From contig CM030359.1 of the NCBI GenBank assembly GCA_017893485.1, forward strand, positions 35,943,994-36,007,993: a DNA stretch of 64,000 nt. The letters are read 5' to 3'. This stretch comes from Hemerocallis citrina (taxonomy: Eukaryota > Streptophyta > Magnoliopsida > Asparagales > Asphodelaceae). Below the pieces are notes generated by a model. It ran no database searches. It was not told the origin of the DNA and was given only the letters and a program-made list of their open reading frames with translations. Position 1 is the stretch's first letter. Each line of letters starts with the position of its first letter. The position numbers and the translations under genes were made by a program. Positions 21,778 through 34,119 of the stretch are shown one piece after another.

Positions 21778-24696
21778 TGTAGCGCCCCGGATCCCCGTCA
21801 TCGGACATCCGTGACACAACCAGAATCTTTGCCTTCAAATGCATCTCAACACAGTAAATAGTACGGAAATTTAAAACACTTTTACTGTCATCAGAGTTAA
21901 TATATCAATAATTACGAATATCAAATAAAACCATAAATTTCTTTGAAGACGATGTAAGGTTTCTAGAAAATAACTTATAATACATACCACAAAAACATGA
22001 ATCTACACCTCACCTCTGCACTGCTGAGGACCTGCAACAGTAGGGGTCTAGGGTAGTCCAGAGACTCCCTAACCCCCAAACACTAAGGGGTTAGCCATTT
22101 CTGGTGTGAGTATAATTTATTAACTAAGTAAATAAATTAAACTTACGAGTAAGAACAGAACGAACTCACGACTTATCCTCTTTCCCAATCCCATATCACC
22201 TAACATCGCATTCACTTATTTCTTACAATCATCCATCATCATGTCTCGCAATACGTCACTTTCACATTCATTATACCGTTCAACTATCGCACTTACAAAT
22301 CAGCTTGAATGGAAAATAAATGTGTATCCTGATTTTCTAGTGTTCGTGTATGTCATGATCTAGATTCTAATGCACAATTCATATGCACATCATGCTCTTA
22401 ATCTAATGCAAACTTGATTTGAGAACGTATGCATCCCATACTACATACTCCCCAAATCGAGTTCGTATTCTCCAAATAATAGGGTTCAATCCCTCGCCAT
22501 GCATCCTACTCTTGTACTCTTTCCTGTTTCTGACATTCATCTAGTGACTGGTAAGATTGCAGTCGCTCGGTCTAGTTCCGTCGCTGCAGTCAGAATCATT
22601 GGTTATGTCATTATGTATGCCGAGACCCTGTGGTCCTACGCCACTCCCCGGTCATACTCCGCCCGGCCCCTGTGGTCCTACGCCACTCCCGGGTCATACT
22701 CTGTCCGGCCCCTGTGGTCCTACGCCACTCCCGGATCTTACCCAAAAGTTGTTACGAACATAAAGGTGACCCTGCAGGTCCCACCTGCTCCACCGAGAGT
22801 CCTAGAGCCATCTGCTCTGCTCCCTGTTCGCATTAAACAACATAGAACCTTAGGTGAATTTAGAGGGTCCATTCCCTAGTTTCCACCATACAGTCCTTAT
22901 CACTAAATCCCAGAAATTAACAGACGAGACCACGCCGCATGTGTCCCAGACGAGACCACGCCGCACGTGTCCCCTTGACAGGAGAGTACAACGCCCAACT
23001 AGTGCCTGTCCTTACCAATTATCTAAATTAATTTCTTAATTCACTAACTAGGTTCAAAGTGAATCCAACCTAGTTGAGTCTCAACAATTTTCACCTTGAT
23101 TTAGTTGGTGTTCAGCCTAGCCTCCAATCATGCTAAGAGTTGACCCAACGTGCACCACACTAGTGCACTCAATGTGCACAAAACATTACCATATGTAAAT
23201 ATCCAAGTATGCATACCCGCATACACAAGCATACGGTATTCCATCAATCACCGTATTTATGCCTACAATCTCTTCTATGCAACCAATAGTTCTTTACTAC
23301 AATCTACTTAACTTTACCATGAGTTTCTAATTAGCTAAGCATGCAACCACTAAGCATATTACTACATGTGTGTAGTTTCATGCAATCACATCAATTTAGT
23401 CATTCGAGGAGTAATCTTTTATATCACATTATAACTAAGCTTACTAACTCATTAGTAGCTTACTAACACAAAACTAGTAGTTTACTAACAATGTATGTTT
23501 ACTAGCCATGAATAATTGGTTAGCAATTGGGTTACTACGAGGTCAAGTCTACATTTCTAACTTTCCAACTTCTCACTATCATGGCATTCTACCATTCTAT
23601 TCTACTAATTCACTACCATACTAACATATTAACTTACTAACTTATACTAATCATTTCAACTAAGCTTACTAACATTATTAGTACAATGCTAGTAGCTTAC
23701 TATCAATGTAAATTTACTAATCAAGATACTAACTTGCTAATAAAAATGGACTTTAAACATCCAAGCATGAAATTTTAATTAGACAATTCACTACACAATA
23801 TCACAAAATCACTACTTATGTTTAATAGTTAACAACACAATCCTCATGCTCAAGACAAGTTTTGTATTCATAATCTTGCATAAAAGATTTATCTTTCACA
23901 CTTATACTATTATTCCTAACACAAAGAACAAATCTCTATTTATTCACTAGTATATTTATGCATACACAAGTAAACACTCACTAAATTTTCTAGCAAGCAT
24001 CAATCATTAAATTCATAAATTGAAACACAAAAGGAATGGAGAATACCCACTTTGATTGCTTGCAAGCTTCAAGTTGCTACTTCTCCTCCTTGCACCTTTA
24101 GTCTTCTTGATTCCTTGCTCCACTAATAGTATAATAGTAGTAGTAGAAGTGGTAGTTGTTGAAGAAGTAGTAAAGTAATAGTAGTAGTAATTGTAGTAGT
24201 AGTAGTTGTAGTTAAGTAGTAGTAAGTAGTAGTAGTTGTTGGAATAGTAAATATATGGAAAAAGAGAGAAGAAAAATAATGTTGCTGCTGCTGTCGGCAG
24301 TGAAAAAAGAAGAAGAGAGAAGGAGAAAGTGTGGGAGAGTAAGTAGTAGTAGTAGTAAATGGAGTAGTAGGGGTTAGTATATGTGTATATATAGAAAAAT
24401 GGGGAACAAGGACTGATGTAGTTGCTGGTTGTCTGCTGGCTGTTTCTGCAGAAAGAAGGAAAAAGAGAGAAGGAGAGTAGTGTGGAAGGGTGTGGAAGGC
24501 TTAGGTGTCCCTACTTTTTGCACATAACCCCTCATACTTTATGAAATTGCACTTTAGGCCCTAAATAACCTTATTGGATTGGGTTTTGTGGGCCTTTTAA
24601 AAGAAAACAAATTAGGCTCTTTAAAAAAATTAACCATACTAACAAAAAATAAATAATAGTATAGTGTATGAAAAATAATAATGGTAATGCCAATGC

Positions 24697-24742
<46 letters not shown>

Positions 24743-24780
24743 GTATATATATATATAGTAAGAATTTTCGGGGTATTACA
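21778..24780 (-). mobile_element. Element B 3' LTR (3003 bp)
   Basis: On the minus strand it starts TGTAATACCCCG (24780) and ends CGGGGCGCTACA (21778). It contains a TATA-like TATATATA (24393-24386), a candidate donor (AAA|GTGGGT, GT at 24050-24049), a candidate acceptor (TTGCAG|GT ending at 22032), three 42-bp tandem units (22626-22751), a GTA/TAG-rich microsatellite (24126-24365) and an AT run (24701-24758). The small ORFs at 22499-23039 are C-rich repeat frames, not genes. Confidence 0.95.
22626..22751. repeat. Three 42-bp tandem repeats in LTR B
   Basis: Units beginning CCCTGTGGTCCTACGCCACT start at 22626, 22668 and 22710. The same array is at about 28285-28410 in the other LTR. A separate 26-bp unit (AGACGAGACCACGCCGC) is duplicated at about 22922-22973. 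Confidence 0.9.
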
Positions 24781-24812
24781 TCACTCCCCCCTTAGAATAG
24801 TTCCGTCCTCGG
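24781..24812 (-). other. Element B polypurine tract and preceding conserved motif
   Basis: On the minus strand this reads GGACGGAACTATTCTAAGG then GGGGAGTGA, abutting the 3' LTR. The 19-base block is identical to the one ahead of A's 3' LTR. Confidence 0.85.
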
Positions 24813-24978
24813 AACTATACTAGTGGAGAGGATCAGACACCCAGAAAAACATCATAACATACCCATCTTGAAACAAAACATCATATTTAATTTAACACTT
24901 ATCATCCAAGAACATACGGAGTACATATAGAAACCTTCATACTTCTAGTCACAACCAAAACAAATTACATTACACCCG

Positions 24979-26142
24979 TCAGTGCCCGTCACGACCCACA
25001 TCTTCCTTCTCAGCATCCACTTCAGTCAGTGTGAAAGTACGTCCCTGTCGGAAGGGCTTCTTCCCTTGATCATTATTCTTCTATTCTGGACCACTGTTGT
25101 TCCTTTGCAGTTGTGAGCATTTTGGCCTGACGTGCCCAACCTTTCCACAATTGAAACATGTTCGTTCACTATCCTGAATCTTATTCCTTGGGCATTGGGA
25201 TTTAACATGTCCCCGCTCTTTACAAAGGAAACACTTTATTGGCTTGACGGCTTCTGTACTGGTGTTAGGCTTCTGGAACTTCTGGTTTGGGCCTTGCTCC
25301 ATGAAATCTGTGGTTGGAACAGATCGCTTTCCTTCATTCTGATTCCCGTTTTTCTCATGGGACTGCTCGTTTTGGTTCATATCCATCTCCGTTACTGCAG
25401 CCCGTCGAACTAGCTTATCAAACCTACGAATGCATAAAGGCACCATCCTTGACCTCAGTCCAGGTCGAAGACCCTGCTCGAACCTTTTAGCCTTCTTAAC
25501 TTCATAATGAACCATTTCCGGGGCGTATCGAGATAATTGTGTAAACTTGGTTTCATATTCTCGTACTGTCATACTGCCCTGCCTCAAATTGATAAACTCC
25601 ATAGCTTTTTCTTCTTGGACGTCTAGAGGGAAGTAATGTTGTCTGAATTCTTCTAGAAAGTCTTCCCATGCAATTGGTCCATCACCCATGCCCCGCTTGA
25701 CTGATTGCCACCACACTCCTGCGTCTTTTTCCAAAAGAATAGTCGCCAATGTAACTTTGCTTTCTTCTGACGTTTTGAGTACTTCAAACACAGTTTCCAC
25801 CTGACGAATCCAATCGTCAGCTGCCGTTGGATCTACGTGGCCATCAAATACTGGTGGTTTCATTCTTCTAAAAGACTCCACCATCTTGACGCGGTTAGCA
25901 ATGGTGTCGCCTGCATTCCTTTCTTGGGTTCCTGGTGGTTGTGCGATATTTCGATTGGCCTCCATAAAAGTCCCCATTATGCGATATACCCGCGCAATCT
26001 CTGCTTCGATATTGACGTTGACATTATCAACTCCACTACCTTCACCTTCAGTCCTCCTGCTGTTGCCACCTCTGTTCCTTTGATAGACTCTTCCTTCACC
26101 CTCAGTCCTTCCGTTAGTGCCATCTTCGTTTCTTCCTGACAT
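24979..26142 (-). pseudogene. gag: Element B gag protein (one premature stop near the C-terminus)
   Basis: The frame opens at ATG 26142 (MSGRNEDGTNGR) and encodes ~353 residues to TAG at 25083-25081, then continues in frame for another ~33 residues to TGA at 24981-24979. The capsid region is clearly homologous to A's gag (SFRRMKPPVFDG, ADDWIRQVETVFEV, AVWWQS-like GVWWQSVKR, AWEDFLEEFRQHYF, VREYETKFTQLSRYAPE). It has two CCHC knuckles (CFLCKERGHVKSQC and CFNCGKVGHVRPKC) where A has one. The tail after the stop (RQGRTFTLTEVDAEKED) matches A's PGRVFTLTEADAD, so gag is essentially complete and the stop is probably a recent CAG to TAG change. Even truncated, both zinc knuckles are kept. Confidence 0.88.
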
Positions 26143-26978
26143 CCTTCAAAAATAAGAAAACATAGATAAGGGTTAGTTCTGGATATAGGGAGATCATAAA
26201 CATAGGCTGGATGTACAACAATATGCATCATGATCGTCCTATTATCCAAACTAAACCTGACTCTAACTGGGGTATCCAAATCTAATTTCCTGTTGTGTTG
26301 ATGACCACTCCCTCCTTAGAAAGGACAAAGTCACGTATTGCCGCTTCAGCCCCTGAGCAGCTCCTCTTGGTGACCGGACTGAAATGTTAACGCGATTGCC
26401 CTTCGTTTGAGCGAAATTTCCTCCTTGGCATGCCCCTGGTGGTTGCTTAATCATAAGCTGATCTTGGAGAACTCTGCCGCTTCTGAGAATGAATGGGTTG
26501 ATCGTTGACAGATCCTTCCTTGAGCCCAGTCTTGATTAGTTCTTGGTGATGGTACCCGGTTCATGCTAATTTCTATCAGGGCCGTCCTTGGTATGTCGCG
26601 ACTTCTAGCCTCGGTATTGAGCTTGTCGGTGTGGCGTTATCGTTCTTTTTCAACTTTTGTGATACTACTCGCCCTCACTTGTCATTTGACTGCAGGCTTG
26701 TTACCTGCACATCAGATTAAGAATTGGCTTTTCCCGACATCTAGTTGCAGATTTGCCTTCTGGACATTCGGTTGCAGATTTGTCTTCCGATATCCAGTTG
26801 CAAGTTTGCCTCCATTGATGTCTGGTTACAGACTAGCCGCTACTGAGCACGACTGCACTAAGCTCATTAGTAAAATGAAGTACACTGAGACTGGTTCAGA
26901 TATAGGGAAGATCATAATCATAAGTTGTAAAGCGCTACCATATGATTTATGATCATCATATCTGCCGATACTAAGCTT

Positions 26979-27245
26979 TTAATTAGAAAGAAGGCTATTC
27001 ATCCAGGAAGTAGCATACAGAAAGTCTTCATGGGGTCCTCTCCAATGGTCCTGTAAGCGTGTCACATATGATGGAAGTTGCTTTTGCTCATCCTTCAGGG
27101 GTGCAATCCGTTGCTCCATAGTTGGTCTTGATGATGGTAGGGGTGAGTCCTTTTTCATTCTCGGCCTGTTGTGGAATTCCATTATTTCTTCTATCACTGA
27201 CGTCGGTCCATTTGTAGGCATTGGTTCATCCGCCGCCTTAGACAC
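26979..27245 (-). CDS. Small leader ORF of element B, function unknown
   Basis: An 88-residue frame starts about 180 nt downstream of the primer site, the same relative place as A's leader ORF. Visible sequence includes MSKAADEPMPTNGP, a charged middle, and LPSYVTRLQDHWRG near the end. It shows no clear similarity to A's ORF beyond position and a possible short helical segment. It is short, so chance openness cannot be excluded. Confidence 0.35.
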   Translation of the reverse strand: MSKAADEPMPTNGPTSVIEEIMEFHNRPRMKKDSPLPSSRPTMEQRIAPLKDEQKQLPSYVTRLQDHWRGPHEDFLYATSWMNSLLSN

Positions 27246-27422
27246 ATGATTGACGAAGATATCTTCAAATGTTATTCTACAAAATGCAACGAGTTCAGTC
27301 TTGGTTAGAGAGGAATCGCAGATATATATCGATTGCTCGAACTATCTGATCACAATCCTGCCTCTAACTTGGCACTTTAAGATTTTAATTTCCTACTGTG
27401 TTAGACTGCAATTTGAAGTCAG

Positions 27423-27434
27423 CTCTGATACCAC
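27423..27434 (-). other. Element B primer binding site
   Basis: TGGTATCAGAGC on the minus strand, two bases from the 5' LTR edge at 27437; initiator-Met tRNA type. Confidence 0.95.
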
Positions 27435-27436
27435 TT

Positions 27437-30355
27437 TGTAGCGCCCCGGATCCCCGTCATCGGACATCCGTGACACAACCAGAATTTTTGCCTTCAAATG
27501 CATCTCAACACAGTAAATAGTACGGAAATTTAAAACACTTTTACTGTCATCAGAGTTAATATATCAATAATTACGAATATCAAATAAAACCATAAATTTC
27601 TTTGAAGACGATGTAAGGTTTCTAGAAAATAACTTATAATACATACCACAAAAACATGAATCTACACCTCACCTCTGCACTGCTGAGGACCTGCAACAGT
27701 AGGGGTCTAGGGTAGTCCAGAGACTCCCTAACCCCCAAACACTAAGGGGTTAGCCATTTCTGGTGTGAGTATAATTTATTAACTAAGTAAATAAATTAAA
27801 CTTACGAGTAAGAACAGAACGAACTCACGACTTATCCTCTTTCCCAATCCCATATCACCTAACATCGCATTCACTTATTTCTTACAATCATCCATCATCA
27901 TGTCTCGCAATACGTCACTTTCACATTCATTATACCGTTCAACTATCGCACTTACAAATCAGCTTGAATGGAAAATAAATGTGTATCCTGATTTTCTAGT
28001 GTTCGTGTATGTCATGATCTAGATTCTAATGCACAATTCATATGCACATCATGCTCTTAATCTAATGCAAACTTGATTTGAGAACGTATGCATCCCATAC
28101 TACATACTCCCCAAATCGAGTTCGTATTCTCCAAATAATAGGGTTCAATCCCTCGCCATGCATCCTACTCTTGTACTCTTTCCTGTTTCTGACATTCATC
28201 TAGTGACTGGTAAGATTGCAGTCGCTCGGTCTAGTTCCGTCGCTGCAGTCAGAATCATTGGTTATGTCATTATGTATGCCGAGACCCTGTGGTCCTACGC
28301 CACTCCCCGGTCATACTCCGCCCGGCCCCTGTGGTCCTACGCCACTCCCGGGTCATACTCTGTCCGGCCCCTGTGGTCCTACGCCACTCCCGGATCTTAC
28401 CCAAAAGTTGTTACGAACATAAAGGTGACCCTGCAGGTCCCACCTGCTCCACCGAGAGTCCTAGAGCCATCTGCTCTGCTCCCTGTTCGCATTAAACAAC
28501 ATAGAACCTTAGGTGAATTTAGAGGGTCCATTCCCTAGTTTCCACCATACAGTCCTTATCACTAAATCCCAGAAATTAACAGACGAGACCACGCCGCATG
28601 TGTCCCAGACGAGACCACGCCGCACGTGTCCCCTTGACAGGAGAGTACAACGCCCAACTAGTGCCTGTCCTTACCAATTATCTAAATTAATTTCTTAATT
28701 CACTAACTAGGTTCAAAGTGAATCCAACCTAGTTGAGTCTCAACAATTTTCACCTTGATTTAGTTGGTGTTCAGCCTAGCCTCCAATCATGCTAAGAGTT
28801 GACCCAACGTGCACCACACTAGTGCACTCAATGTGCACAAAACATTACCATATGTAAATATCCAAGTATGCATACCCGCATACACAAGCATACGGTATTC
28901 CATCAATCACCGTATTTATGCCTACAATCTCTTCTATGCAACCAATAGTTCTTTACTACAATCTACTTAACTTTACCATGAGTTTCTAATTAGCTAAGCA
29001 TGCAACCACTAAGCATATTACTACATGTGTGTAGTTTCATGCAATCACATCAATTTAGTCATTCGAGGAGTAATCTTTTATATCACATTATAACTAAGCT
29101 TACTAACTCATTAGTAGCTTACTAACACAAAACTAGTAGTTTACTAACAATGTATGTTTACTAGCCATGAATAATTGGTTAGCAATTGGGTTACTACGAG
29201 GTCAAGTCTACATTTCTAACTTTCCAACTTCTCACTATCATGGCATTCTACCATTCTATTCTACTAATTCACTACCATACTAACATATTAACTTACTAAC
29301 TTATACTAATCATTTCAACTAAGCTTACTAACATTATTAGTACAATGCTAGTAGCTTACTATCAATGTAAATTTACTAATCAAGATACTAACTTGCTAAT
29401 AAAAATGGACTTTAAACATCCAAGCATGAAATTTTAATTAGACAATTCACTACACAATATCACAAAATCACTACTTATGTTTAATAGTTAACAACACAAT
29501 CCTCATGCTCAAGACAAGTTTTGTATTCATAATCTTGCATAAAAGATTTATCTTTCACACTTATACTATTATTCCTAACACAAAGAACAAATCTCTATTT
29601 ATTCACTAGTATATTTATGCATACACAAGTAAACACTCACTAAATTTTCTAGCAAGCATCAATCATTAAATTCATAAATTGAAACACAAAAGGAATGGAG
29701 AATACCCACTTTGATTGCTTGCAAGCTTCAAGTTGCTACTTCTCCTCCTTGCACCTTTAGTCTTCTTGATTCCTTGCTCCACTAATAGTATAATAGTAGT
29801 AGTAGAAGTGGTAGTTGTTGAAGAAGTAGTAAAGTAATAGTAGTAGTAATTGTAGTAGTAGTAGTTGTAGTTAAGTAGTAGTAAGTAGTAGTAGTTGTTG
29901 GAATAGTAAATATATGGAAAAAGAGAGAAGAAAAATAATGTTGCTGCTGCTGTCGGCAGTGAAAAAAGAAGAAGAGAGAAGGAGAAAGTGTGGGAGAGTA
30001 AGTAGTAGTAGTAGTAAATGGAGTAGTAGGGGTTAGTATATGTGTATATATAGAAAAATGGGGAACAAGGACTGATGTAGTTGCTGGTTGTCTGCTGGCT
30101 GTTTCTGCAGAAAGAAGGAAAAAGAGAGAAGGAGAGTAGTGTGGAAGGGTGTGGAAGGCTTAGGTGTCCCTACTTTTTGCACATAACCCCTCATACTTTA
30201 TGAAATTGCACTTTAGGCCCTAAATAACCTTATTGGATTGGGTTTTGTGGGCCTTTTAAAAGAAAACAAATTAGGCTCTTTAAAAAAATTAACCATACTA
30301 ACAAAAAATAAATAATAGTATAGTGTATGAAAAATAATAATGGTAATGCCAATGC

Positions 30356-30451
<96 letters not shown>

Positions 30452-30489
30452 GTATATATATATATAGTAAGAATTTTCGGGGTATTACA
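27437..30489 (-). mobile_element. Element B 5' LTR (3053 bp)
   Basis: It matches 21778-24780 almost base for base; the one substitution I noticed is near 27486. It is ~50 bp longer only because its AT dinucleotide run (about 30356-30468) is longer. Splice-like sites lie at 29709-29708 (donor) and 27692-27691 (acceptor). It is followed by TSD gccta (30490-30494). Confidence 0.95.
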
Positions 30490-30494
30490 GCCTA

Positions 30495-30937
30495 GTTTCA
30501 CTCGATGATTTATGTCTCATTCATTATTATTTCATACTTCGTTTGCTATTACTGCATTAGTATGTTGACTGTGATTTCTTTCTTCGTGTTTCATTTAAGT
30601 TGTATTTTCTTTTGCATGACTCACACCGTTATGGCTGACCCATGTAATTTTGGGGGTTAGGATTATCTCTAACCTCATGTTTTACAGGTAGGCACCTTGC
30701 ATGGAGTTGAGAGCATGTGTGGATGTATAAGCATAACTTGTAAAAAGATTGATTGTAAAGGAAAATTGTAAATTCAAGGTGTTCATTATTCTGCTGTGCT
30801 TTGAAAAAGAAATGATGTAATAAAAGTTTGAAAAATTTCCCGTGTTTTTACTATGTTTACTATTGCAATTGAAATTGATGTTGTGAATTTGTGCAACGTA
30901 TTTCTGGTTTTATTTATTGGAAATTCGGGGCGTTACA
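30495..30937 (+). mobile_element. Solo LTR Y, segment 3
   Basis: This 3' end of LTR Y finishes AAATTCGGGGCGTTACA. It contains a candidate acceptor (TTTTACAG|GTAGGC, AG at 30686-30687) 250 bp before the terminus. The TSD ttaag follows at 30938-30942. Confidence 0.85.
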
Positions 30938-30942
30938 TTAAG

Positions 30943-32029
30943 TATCCAAATAAGGAGAAAATACTAATCAAATCAAATACAACAAAAACAAAACAAACAC
31001 TTTCCAGTAAATAAGTTTACATACACAATCATAAATAAGCTTTGTAGCATAAAAATCAAATAGACAGAACCCAAATTTCCACAGAGAAAAACTAAAAACA
31101 ATGAAAATATAGCATAAGGAAGAACTCATATGAATATGTCTTCTCTGAGCTGTCATTCTTTAGTGACTCTTTTGAGCATTAACATATCTCTCTCTAAAAA
31201 ATAATCAGGGTGAAAACTCATCAATCCTATTTAAACTGAAAGCAAAGTTGCTAACAAAATAATTCAACAAGGCCCAAATTTTGGAAAAAAAATAGGATAC
31301 CTTAACTAGAGATTGGGAGATGCAACTACATGTAGCATGCCTCTACCTACAACATAAAAGAAACATACAAGTCCAAAAATAACATCCTTTTTCTGAAGTT
31401 GAGATACCCACATATATCTAAAATTTTGAAGCCCAAAACATTAAAACATTCGTATGGTATCCTACCTACAAAAGAAGTTTCCAAACAAGATCCAATATCG
31501 CATGAGAAATAAGATTTTTTTCTAATAATTCTCAGATCAATCTAAAACTCTACATTTCTCATATATTATTCAGCATATTACATATAATTAATATCCAAAA
31601 AAGTAATCTTTTTAATTTTGGAAAAGTCCATATAAGACAATCAAATCCCCAAAAAAAAATATCATCAATATGGTTAGATCACCTGACCTAAAAACACACA
31701 ACCATCCAAAACCCTCTTTTGATAAATACTAATTATAAATGTATGTCAGATACCATATACCTCCATCAAATTTACATTTTTTTCAATCATTTTCAGATCA
31801 ATCTTACTCTACTTTTCATAGATATTATCTAACACAGTACATTGAACATCCAAATACGACAACTACACCAACAAAACACGATAAAACAAATACCCAAATC
31901 ATCAATAATCAAATATTACTAAAATCAAACAATCCACTACCAAATCAAACACAACAAAATAATAATAAAAGATCAGGGCGCTGATCTTACTAGTATATCA
32001 CCTTAATAAATCTAGGATCTACAGCCTAA
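30943..32029 (-). mobile_element. Element Z internal region, proximal part
   Basis: AT-rich sequence between LTR Y and Z's primer site, with no convincing coding frame on either strand. The 81-residue plus-strand ORF at 31739 is low complexity. With 2898-3671 the whole internal region is only about 1.9 kb, so Z is a non-coding LARD-like element or a heavily deleted one. Confidence 0.65.
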
Positions 32030-32041
32030 GCTCTGATACCA
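32030..32041 (-). other. Element Z primer binding site
   Basis: Minus-strand TGGTATCAGAGC three bases from the LTR start at 32045; initiator-Met type. Confidence 0.85.
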
Positions 32042-32044
32042 ATC

Positions 32045-33863
32045 TGTAACGCCCCCAATCCGATGACAACTATTTCAACTATATAATGCTTATTGAATCT
32101 CATGGATATAAAATTCATCAATAAAAAGTGGCTCAAATGGCTAACAAAGGTATTTAATTGATTTCAACTAAAATTCTTTAAGAAATGAGACTCCATAAAC
32201 TTCAATAAAATAATTTAAAACAATTTCAAAATTACAATTTATCAGCTTTAAAAGCTCTTTATGAAAATTTACTCCCAAGAGACATAAACTTCTAGATTCG
32301 GCAATTTATCCCCAAAAGATTTAAGCTTGCAGATCGTTCATTCTCTTCAAACACCCAATCTTGATGCACTAATCTGAAAAAAGTTTATTAACAACAAAAT
32401 GAGCTGACGCCCTATAGTAATTGAATAAATATAACAAGTAGCCGGTAATTCATAAATTACCGCATTAATAATTTAAATATGTTAACGCACAATCATATAA
32501 CTGCAAATATTAGAAAAAAAAAAATCTAGATTAGAATTAACGCACTTATAACATAAAAATGCATCAATAATTCAAGTGATCATACAAGCTAACATTGCAG
32601 GGTGCCTAGTGCAGACTTGTCTAATAATCTACGCATACCATACTACGTAAATAATCAGATACAAGTATTCTAGGATGCAAGGGGATTTAGATACGCCCAT
32701 CTCTCAATGCGGTCAATGCTTATAGTCCGGTTGACAAGGTAAACGCCACTACAGTTCGTGGTAGGAACAAACAAATTGCACAATTAAAATGCCACTATGG
32801 TCCGTGGTCGGGGCAAATAACACGTGCAATTTGGTCAACACTTATAGTCCGGTTGACAAGGTAAACGGCACTACAGTCCGTGGTAGGAACAAATAACACT
32901 CATAGAGTAGACAGATTGAGAGCTAAATGAGTTACTTAGATTTCTGACTCGTATACCGGTATACAAACATGAATTCTAACACATGAATAACACAACCACA
33001 AATATGGTAATAACTTAAAATAACAATCTCAATATTCACAACAACATAAGGTCACTCATGTACATACATTTCAACTCAAACTATATAAAATAATGCATAA
33101 CATTGTAGTTTAAATAGGCAACCCACATATATTATTAACCACAATATACATATAGATAACAACACTCATATATCATAATTCCATATTCATTCAAACACAC
33201 CACAGTACATTAATCTCAATTTAATAGTTGCACATCCTCATATCACATCACATAAAACAACTTAGAAGTACACACATTATAACAACAAAACAAAACGATA
33301 AGTATTTTATAAAATTACATTCTACGAGGTATAGATATTCAATTACTTACAGTGGTCGGCAAAATGACAAATAGCTATGAGTCCTCCAACAGACTCCCCA
33401 ATACCAGTCCGCTCCTATTAGAAGATAATCAGAACTTAAATAACGATATCAACAATTCGCGGAAATACAAAGTACACACATCACACTTAATTATCATTAA
33501 TCTAAACAAATGCAATAGATTCTTAATTGGGCTGTTAAAGTAGATGAAGCAATGCAACCCTAGCTTTCTTAATTAAAAAGGCATTGCAACAATTAATCAA
33601 CAAGGAAATGATTCATATTTAATCCTCCAAACTATAATTATCAATACATTTGATGGAGAATGAAGGATTAAAACTGAACTATGCAACCCTAAAATTTTAT
33701 TGATTTTGGGTTTCACAATGTAATAAACATAGCAAGTTTCTAGGGTTTAATAAGAACTAATAAAACAATTAGAAACAATACCTTTACTTTCTCCTTTGAC
33801 TTTTCCATCACCTTCTCCCCATTATTTTCTCTCTCTCTCTCTCACTCTCACTCAGTCTTTCTT

Positions 33864-33903
<40 letters not shown>

Positions 33904-34098
33904 AAAAATTTTCTAGTGGCGAACCCGAGGAAAGGAAAACTAAAAGAAAGAGATCAAGGGAAAAGAAACCCCATTTTTGTCACCTTTACAAAATAGCCTG
34001 TCATAATTGTTTTTTTGCATAAAAATCATATTTGATATAAGTATTCCTTATTTTTTTTATATAAAAATATTAAATAAAAATATTTTTGGGGCATTACA
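32045..34098 (-). mobile_element. Element Z 5' LTR (2054 bp)
   Basis: It begins TGTAACGCCCCC and ends GGGGCATTACA. Its right half repeats 1934-2897. It holds a ~121-bp duplication (units at about 32711 and 32832, built on CTTATAGTCCGGTTGACAAG) and a CT/CTTT microsatellite (33825-33899). No genes. Confidence 0.85.
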
Positions 34099-34119
34099 AA
34101 GCTCTCCTGCATTTACCTG

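Larger units (their letters stand above)
21778..30489 (-). mobile_element. Element B: gag-only, pol-less LTR retrotransposon (TR-GAG type)
   Basis: This is an 8.7-kb minus-strand element with 3-kb LTRs (27437-30489 is the 5' LTR, 21778-24780 the 3' LTR), an initiator-Met primer site at 27423-27434, a small leader ORF, gag, a polypurine tract and perfect TSDs gccta (21773-21777 and 30490-30494). Between the end of gag (24979) and the 3' LTR (24780) there are fewer than 200 bases, so protease, RT, RNase H and integrase are all absent. The two LTRs look identical by eye except one base and the length of an AT microsatellite, so insertion is very recent. It must be mobilised in trans (inference); chromoviruses related to A are the obvious helper class. 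Confidence 0.92.

Noticed and set aside
22499..23039. ORFs of 61-126 codons, exactly repeated at 28158-28698
   Set aside because: They lie in the two LTR copies of element B and owe their openness to the 42-bp repeats; the repeat of the ORF only reflects LTR duplication.
22197..24365. A CRISPR-like array in the repeat-rich LTR B
   Set aside because: The repeats are adjacent tandem units and microsatellites without spacers, in a plant nuclear context.
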